DNA of 5,929 nt from Candidatus Altimarinota bacterium (GTDB lineage: Bacteria > Patescibacteriota > Gracilibacteria > UBA4473). The stretch's first letter is position 1, and every line of letters starts with the position of its first letter. The notes under the pieces were generated by a model that saw only the letters and a list, made by a program, of their open reading frames with translations, did not search any database and was not told the origin of the DNA. The stretch covers positions 1 through 5,929 of the forward strand of contig JALWQU010000095.1 of assembly GCA_026982915.1 (NCBI GenBank), in the 5' to 3' direction. The position numbers and the translations under genes are program-made. Below are positions 1 to 3,301 of this stretch, piece after piece.

Positions 1-119
1 ACAGGATCTGAAGCGCTGACCTGTTTATTTGATAAAAATTCTCATTGTCCTATATTTGGGACTGAATAGTTACAAATTTAAGAACCTATCTAGGATCTTA
101 CAAAATATCTAACTATGAA
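1..119. other. Leader region with possible tail of an upstream gene
   Basis: No complete gene is visible here. Reading frame 1 on the plus strand is open from the window edge to a TAG at 67-69 (22 residues, two Cys) and could be the end of an upstream gene, but it is too short to identify and may be chance. Bases 1-24 can form a weak hairpin: ACAGG at 1-5 pairs with CCTGT at 20-24, extended by TC/GA around one bulged A and followed by TTTATTT. This could be a terminator for an upstream gene, but the stem is short. The remainder is the presumed promoter and 5' UTR of the downstream nucleotidyltransferase gene. Confidence 0.3.
29..56 (+). promoter_or_regulatory. Candidate sigma70-type promoter for the nucleotidyltransferase gene
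   Basis: TTGATA at 29-34 matches the -35 consensus at 5 of 6 bases. TATATT at 51-56 matches the -10 consensus at 5 of 6, with a 16-bp spacer. Transcription would start near 63 and leave an untranslated leader of about 57 nt. The position suits the gene starting at 120, but AT-rich DNA often yields such matches by chance. Confidence 0.4.
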
Positions 120-1325
120 ATGTCTATGAAAACCATCTTCCTCGCTTCTGGGAAAAGCTCTCGATGTGCGCCGTTGAGCGATAAAAATTTTCTAGAATTT
201 TGCGGTAAACCGCTGATGTTACACCTTTTGGAAAATGCACGAGCTGGAGGGCTTGAAAATTTCATCATCGTTTCCAACGGTGAAAATTTAGACCAAATCA
301 AAACCGTCTGTGCCAATATAGATTTCCTGCAAAATGTTGAAATCGTGGTCCAGCCAAATCTCGAAGAAGGTATGGCGGGCGGAATATTGGCGGGTCTTGA
401 AAGAGTAGCAGACACGGATTCGGTTTTTATTATGGGGGGGAATGACTATGTAGAATCGGCTGTTTATTCCAAAATGAGAACCCAGGCGAAAGGTCATGAT
501 GGCGCTATTTTAGCCAAACATATGGACACTTATTTTCCGGGGGGATATCTTGAGATTGATAATAAGGCGAAAATTTTGGCCATGATCGAAAAACCAGGAG
601 AGGGAAATGAGCCTTCAAATTTGGTAAATATTGTAGCCCATTTTTTCCAAAAATCATCAGATCTCAAAACGGCTTTATCTCTTGCGAAATCAGATAAAGA
701 TGATGTTTATGAGACGGCTCTAGACCATTTATTTAAAACCAAAAATTTTGTAGCAACGGAGTACAAAGGAACTTGGCAAGCGATTAAATATCCGTGGCAG
801 GTCTTGGAAATGATGTCTGTTTTTCTTGAAAAACAAGTATCTTCTACGCATCCAACCGCTCAAATAGCGGCTTCTGCTGTAATCAAAGGCCCAAAGGTTG
901 TTATCGAAAAGGGCGCAAAAGTTTTTGATAATGCAGTGATTCAAGGACCGTGTTATATTGGCGAAAAGGCGGTTATTGGGAATAATGCGCTTGTCCGTGG
1001 TTCGAATATTGGAGCCAATTCCGGCGCTGGCTACAACACGGAAATTGCCCGAAGTTTCTTGTCTCGTGAGGTTTCTTCTCATATCGCTTATATTGGCGAT
1101 TCGGTTATTGATGCTGGGGCTAATTTTGGAGCGTATAGTTGCACGGCCAATCTTCGCCTCGATAAATCTACGGTGCAGGTAAAAATAAAGGGCGATCGTG
1201 TGGATTCTCACCATCAAAAACTTGGTGCCATTGTGGGCAAAGGTGTTCAAATTGGCGTTCATGCGATGCTTATGCCGGGGGTGAAAGTAGCGGATCATGT
1301 CGTCCCAGGGGTGGTGGTGAAGTGA
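120..1325 (+). CDS. GlmU-like sugar-1-phosphate nucleotidyltransferase with C-terminal left-handed beta-helix
   Basis: This 401-residue cytosolic enzyme is predicted to transfer a nucleotidyl group to a sugar 1-phosphate, and probably also to acylate an amino sugar, for cell-envelope precursors. Residues about 4-230 form the nucleotidyltransferase domain. It has a degenerate signature (FLASGKSSR, then DKNFLEF-CGKP) that keeps the key Arg and Lys, a QPNLEEGMAGG segment, and GGND with Asp109 in the place of the metal-binding Asp. The late motif GTWQAIKYPW resembles RmlA/archaeal-type enzymes. Residues about 243-401 are hexapeptide repeats. SSHIAYIGD places His321 where E. coli GlmU has its catalytic acetyltransferase His363, followed by GANFGAYSCTANLR and KLGAIVG, as in archaeal bifunctional enzymes. 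The frame is closed by a TGA at 63-65 and offers only ATG120 or ATG126; neither has a clear Shine-Dalgarno. A four-codon ORF (ATG115 to TGA129) overlaps both. The substrate cannot be fixed from sequence, so no symbol is given. Confidence 0.85.
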   Translation: MSMKTIFLASGKSSRCAPLSDKNFLEFCGKPLMLHLLENARAGGLENFIIVSNGENLDQIKTVCANIDFLQNVEIVVQPNLEEGMAGGILAGLERVADTDSVFIMGGNDYVESAVYSKMRTQAKGHDGAILAKHMDTYFPGGYLEIDNKAKILAMIEKPGEGNEPSNLVNIVAHFFQKSSDLKTALSLAKSDKDDVYETALDHLFKTKNFVATEYKGTWQAIKYPWQVLEMMSVFLEKQVSSTHPTAQIAASAVIKGPKVVIEKGAKVFDNAVIQGPCYIGEKAVIGNNALVRGSNIGANSGAGYNTEIARSFLSREVSSHIAYIGDSVIDAGANFGAYSCTANLRLDKSTVQVKIKGDRVDSHHQKLGAIVGKGVQIGVHAMLMPGVKVADHVVPGVVVK

Positions 1326-1385
1326 GAGCAAATCATTTTTCGCCTGATCCCCGGGGTCCAAATCCTCCTATATTTCTACGAAATT

Positions 1386-1427
1386 AAAAAAGACGACTAA
1401 AACCCTTCGGGCTCATTCGTCTTTTTT
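1386..1427. terminator. Bidirectional intrinsic terminator
   Basis: An 11-bp perfect stem pairs 1386-1396 (A6 then GACGA) with 1417-1427 (TCGTC then T6). The 20-nt interior can fold further through CCC-TTC-GGG at 1403-1411. The A6/T6 ends give a U-run on both strands, so it can stop the nucleotidyltransferase transcript coming from the left and the tRNA-Ser transcript coming from the right. It lies 60 bp past the TGA of the former and about 62 bp past the CCA end of the latter. Confidence 0.85.
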
Positions 1428-1489
1428 ATCCTGGCGGATGTCCAATCAACGCTCAAAGCCAGAATACCGCGAAATGGTGTACAAAGATA
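1428..1489. other. Short spacer between terminator and tRNA
   Basis: I see no gene or signal here beyond its probable role as the 3' trailer of the tRNA-Ser precursor, removed during maturation. Confidence 0.4.
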
Positions 1490-1579
1490 TGGCGGAAGGA
1501 GGGGGATTTGAACCCCCGAAGCCATTACTGACTTACACGCTTTCCAAGCGTGCGCGTTCGACCGCTCTGCCATCCCTCC
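1490..1579 (-). tRNA. tRNA-Ser (anticodon GGA)
   Basis: This 90-nt class II tRNA reads serine codons UCC and UCU. The acceptor stem pairs GGAGGGA (1579-1573) with TCCTTCC (1500-1494) including one G-U. The discriminator is G, as expected for serine, and CCA is genome-encoded at 1492-1490. The anticodon stem CACGC/GCGTG encloses loop TTGGAAA (1547-1541), with GGA at 1545-1543. The long variable arm has a six-pair stem AAGTCA/TGGCTT around GTAA. The T-arm is GGGGG-TTCAAAT-CCCCC. The three-pair D stem (GCA/CGC) has an A-C mismatch at the position usually A-T. No clear promoter lies directly upstream. It may be expressed from the repeat region or by read-through from the pilin operon. Confidence 0.97.
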
Positions 1580-1582
1580 GTC

Positions 1583-1648
1583 GGCGAGATTTTCTCCATA
1601 TTTCCGCAAATTTCAAGGAAATTGGCTACAATATTCCGAAATCTCGCC
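1583..1648. repeat. 10-bp inverted repeat bracketing the first repeat core, next to the tRNA 5' end
   Basis: GGCGAGATTT at 1583-1592 is perfectly complementary to AAATCTCGCC at 1639-1648. The 46-nt loop holds most of the conserved core of the first repeat copy. The outer edge lies 3 nt from the mature 5' end of tRNA-Ser, so in a precursor this would form a structured leader ending at the RNase P site. The right arm exists only in copy 1; copy 2 differs at three bases within it. Confidence 0.6.
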
Positions 1649-1653
1649 TCTAA

Positions 1654-1698
1654 CCCCAAAAAAGCTTTGTTCTTTGTGCCCCATCAGCTTTTTCGGGG
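1654..1698. other. Long hairpin in repeat copy 1
   Basis: CCCC (1654-1657) pairs with GGGG (1695-1698), then comes one A/C mismatch, then AAAAAGCT (1659-1666) pairs with AGCTTTTT (1686-1693), closing a 19-nt loop. The T-run lies inside the stem and no U-tract follows the stem on either strand, so it is not a standard intrinsic terminator. It could still stabilise the 3' end of the pilin mRNA or slow polymerase. GGGG-A-CCCC at 1695-1703 offers a competing fold. Confidence 0.6.
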
Positions 1699-1772
1699 AC
1701 CCCAAACAAAAACTCCATATTTCCGCAAATTTCAAGGAAATTGGCTGCAATATTCCGAAATACTGCCTCCTA

Positions 1773-1817
1773 CCCCAAAAAAGCTTTGTTCTTTGTGTCC
1801 CATCAGCTTTTTCGGGG
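1773..1817. other. Long hairpin in repeat copy 2
   Basis: This is the same hairpin exactly 119 bp further on: CCCC at 1773-1776 with GGGG at 1814-1817, and AAAAAGCT at 1778-1785 with AGCTTTTT at 1805-1812. The only change from copy 1 lies in the loop (C1679 corresponds to T1798), so both stems are unchanged. Confidence 0.6.
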
Positions 1818-1884
1818 ACCCCAAACAAAAACTCCATATTTCCGCAAATTTCAAGGAAATTGGCTGCAATATTTCAAAATCCCA

Positions 1885-2703
1885 TTAATTTACTCCATCA
1901 TCTGTATGCAATAATACAAAATCAAACAACGAGCCTAAATTTGTCTGATAGTAATCAAAGCCAATAGTCTTCTCACGATTTCCAGCCTTACCTACAGCAT
2001 TGATCCGTGCTTTTTCAGGGGCCATTTTGGTTGAATTTTCAAACGCAAAGGTAAGTGGACTAGTGCTCGTATTTTGTATAAACAGAAAACAGGTTTTATT
2101 ATCAATACCACCTTCCCAAGCATTAAAGTTTTTAAGTCCCAGTTCGCCAGAAGGGTGAGCATCTTCCTGAAAGAAGTTAGAAATATTGTGATTTCCATTA
2201 TTATTTACCAAGGTTTTAGTCTTTTTTTCGGGAGTAGTATCTTTACACAAAATTTTCCACTGATATTTTTTTGTAAGATCATTAGGGGTGACTTTGAGTT
2301 CAAAAGTATCAATGGGGATTCCATTATAATTTTCATCATCCTTATTATCCCGAAGTAATCGGAATTTTTGTGACTGATTTGGTGCTAGTTCAAAACTAAA
2401 TTTTTGGACTTTATTCTTTAGATTTAGTAGGGCTTCTGCGGTTGTGTCAAGTGATACCGTATAATCTTTAATATGCTGAACCGGATTAGCTTTTAGTTCC
2501 AATAGCGCCACTTCGACACCTGACTCGGCGGCAAAATAGGCCTTTTCGGAAAACAAGAAATTGGTAGAGAATTTTACCTCGTGAATAATCATTTTGGCGG
2601 CACTAAGACCAATCGTCATCATGATAGCGGACAAAATAATCGCTATAAGCAGCGTTGATCCGGCTTCTTTTTGGCATTTAGACGCTATAAATCGAGGAAT
2701 CAT
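1885..2703 (-). CDS. PilX/GspK-like minor pilin
   Basis: This 272-residue protein is predicted to be a minor pilin anchored in the cytoplasmic membrane. The N-terminus is a short basic leader (residues 1-15), then STLLIAIILSAIMMTIGLSAA, a single hydrophobic helix of about 20 residues, followed by the amphipathic stretch EKAYFAAESGVEVALLEL typical of the PilX N-terminal family. If prepilin peptidase cuts after Gly15, the mature chain lacks Glu5, as in GspK-type tip pseudopilins. The rest (about 90-272) is a polar, probably beta-rich domain that I do not recognise, with few cysteines. Its ATG overlaps the TGA of the PulJ-like gene by 4 bp (ATGA), which indicates translational coupling and a shared complex. 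It ends in TAA only 4 bp before the 119-bp repeat array. The family call rests on the N-terminus; an export-system pseudopilin is an alternative to a type IV pilus component. Confidence 0.72.
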   Translation of the reverse strand: MIPRFIASKCQKEAGSTLLIAIILSAIMMTIGLSAAKMIIHEVKFSTNFLFSEKAYFAAESGVEVALLELKANPVQHIKDYTVSLDTTAEALLNLKNKVQKFSFELAPNQSQKFRLLRDNKDDENYNGIPIDTFELKVTPNDLTKKYQWKILCKDTTPEKKTKTLVNNNGNHNISNFFQEDAHPSGELGLKNFNAWEGGIDNKTCFLFIQNTSTSPLTFAFENSTKMAPEKARINAVGKAGNREKTIGFDYYQTNLGSLFDFVLLHTDDGVN

Positions 2704-3257
2704 TTATACTGTCGTGAAGAAATAGTAGTCTGAATATTAAGAACCATATTGGGATATTTGATAGAAGATACTTTGAGTATAATCGTTACCTTTGGCTGTA
2801 ATTGTACTTCTTTTTTTCCAATATTGTCTCGATAGTAAGGGTTTTTAGCGGGAGAAATCTGGAAAAGAGATTTTTCAACTTTAAACGATTTACTAAAAAG
2901 AGGCTGCCCATTCATTTTTAGTGTTTCTTGAGAACTATCTAGTTCAAAAGTATTACTATTGAGACAAAGAACCTTTAGTGTATCATTGATGGTCATCCCC
3001 TGACAAACTCCAGGAGAAGTATAGGCATCATAATCTATCGAATAATTTTTGATTTTATCAGCGATTCTGGCCATCGCAAAGCTGGTTTCCTGTTGAAGTT
3101 GACTAAAGTTTTTGTTTCGGTCATTTGTCTGCAATAAGGCCCAAAAACTAGACAAAACGGTGGTCAAAAGAATTGCGGAAACAACCATAGAAACCAGTAG
3201 TTCTATGAGCGTGAATCCGCTATTTTTTGAGGTATATTTGTTTATTTTTGAGACCAT
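2700..3257 (-). CDS. PulJ/PilW-like prepilin with N-terminal methylation motif
   Basis: This 185-residue prepilin has a 14-residue basic leader ending in Ser-Gly, followed by FTLIELLVSMVVSAILL. Prepilin peptidase is expected to cut after Gly14 and methylate Phe15, and Glu19 is the conserved mature Glu5. The hydrophobic helix covers about 15-38 and continues as an amphipathic helix (LQTNDRNKNFSQLQQETSFAMARI) like that of PulJ/PilW minor pilins. The C-terminal domain is short, polar and beta-rich, with two cysteines (in GVCQG and VLCLN) that could form a disulfide. It follows uvrA by 44 bp and overlaps the PilX-like gene by 4 bp, so the two are probably co-produced and assemble together at the tip of a pilus or pseudopilus. 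No strong ribosome-binding site is seen before ATG3257; another ATG 14 bp upstream is out of frame. The prepilin class is secure, the exact minor-pilin type less so. Confidence 0.85.
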   Translation of the reverse strand: MVSKINKYTSKNSGFTLIELLVSMVVSAILLTTVLSSFWALLQTNDRNKNFSQLQQETSFAMARIADKIKNYSIDYDAYTSPGVCQGMTINDTLKVLCLNSNTFELDSSQETLKMNGQPLFSKSFKVEKSLFQISPAKNPYYRDNIGKKEVQLQPKVTIILKVSSIKYPNMVLNIQTTISSRQYK

Positions 3258-3301
3258 TCGTTAGCCATGATAATTAGTTCTTAGGAAAAAGAAAGAGGGC
3301 C
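3258..3301. other. Intergenic spacer between uvrA and the pilin genes
   Basis: This 44-bp spacer is pyrimidine-rich on the minus strand just after the uvrA stop. No stem-loop terminator or good promoter is visible, which favours read-through from uvrA into the pilin pair. Confidence 0.4.

Larger units (their letters stand above)
1594..1880. repeat. Tandem repeat, 119-bp period, about 2.4 copies
   Basis: Copy 1 is 1594-1712, copy 2 is 1713-1831, and a partial copy 3 (first 49 bases) is 1832-1880. Copies 1 and 2 are the same length and differ at 7 of 119 positions, five of them clustered at 1643-1652. Copies 2 and 3 are identical for 42 bases and then differ at two of the last seven. Each unit has a core of about 49 bp containing a small hairpin (AATTTC-AAG-GAAATT) and a part of about 70 bp containing a long imperfect hairpin. 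The array starts 14 bp from the tRNA and ends 4 bp from the pilin stop codon, so it fills the 305-bp gap between them. The period is not a multiple of three, so the open frames that cross it (up to about 110 codons) change frame from copy to copy and are judged non-coding. The function is unknown: it may be a structured intergenic element, a small satellite, or an RNA. Confidence 0.9.

Noticed and set aside
434..440. Run of seven G in the nucleotidyltransferase gene as a phase-variation tract
   Set aside because: It encodes the conserved Gly-Gly before Asn-Asp at the active site, and the run is short. There is no second sign of slippage control.
1346..1358. CCCCGGGG palindrome after the nucleotidyltransferase stop
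   Set aside because: An isolated 8-bp palindrome with no neighbouring element and no stem of useful size.
729..1361. 210-codon minus-strand open frame opposite the nucleotidyltransferase
   Set aside because: It is a shadow of a gene with strong family motifs on the plus strand. Its own translation is low in recognisable features.
1397..1609. 70-codon minus-strand open frame across the tRNA
   Set aside because: It is a translation of tRNA-Ser and its flanks. The MAERSNAHAWK...GVQIPLLPP pattern is the well-known false protein made from tRNA-Ser genes.
1438..1653. 71-codon plus-strand open frame with GGGFEPPKP and SKRARSTALPS
   Set aside because: It is the antisense reading of the same tRNA, another familiar annotation artefact.
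1580..1660. Promoter for tRNA-Ser (TTGAAA with a 17-bp spacer)
   Set aside because: The matching -10 hexamer would be AAAATC, which fits the consensus poorly. No alternative pair was better.
1594..1880. CRISPR array
   Set aside because: The stretches between the three core copies are themselves nearly identical and about 70 bp long, unlike unique spacers. No cas gene is present. It is a tandem duplication.
1594..1880. Insertion sequence or MITE
   Set aside because: No transposase, no terminal inverted repeats shared by the units, and no target-site duplication could be found.
1550..1967. Several open frames on both strands across the repeat array (74-112 codons)
   Set aside because: The 119-bp period shifts the frame by two bases per copy, so the same DNA is read in different frames. 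There is no ribosome-binding site or recognisable domain, and one frame runs into the antisense of the pilin gene.
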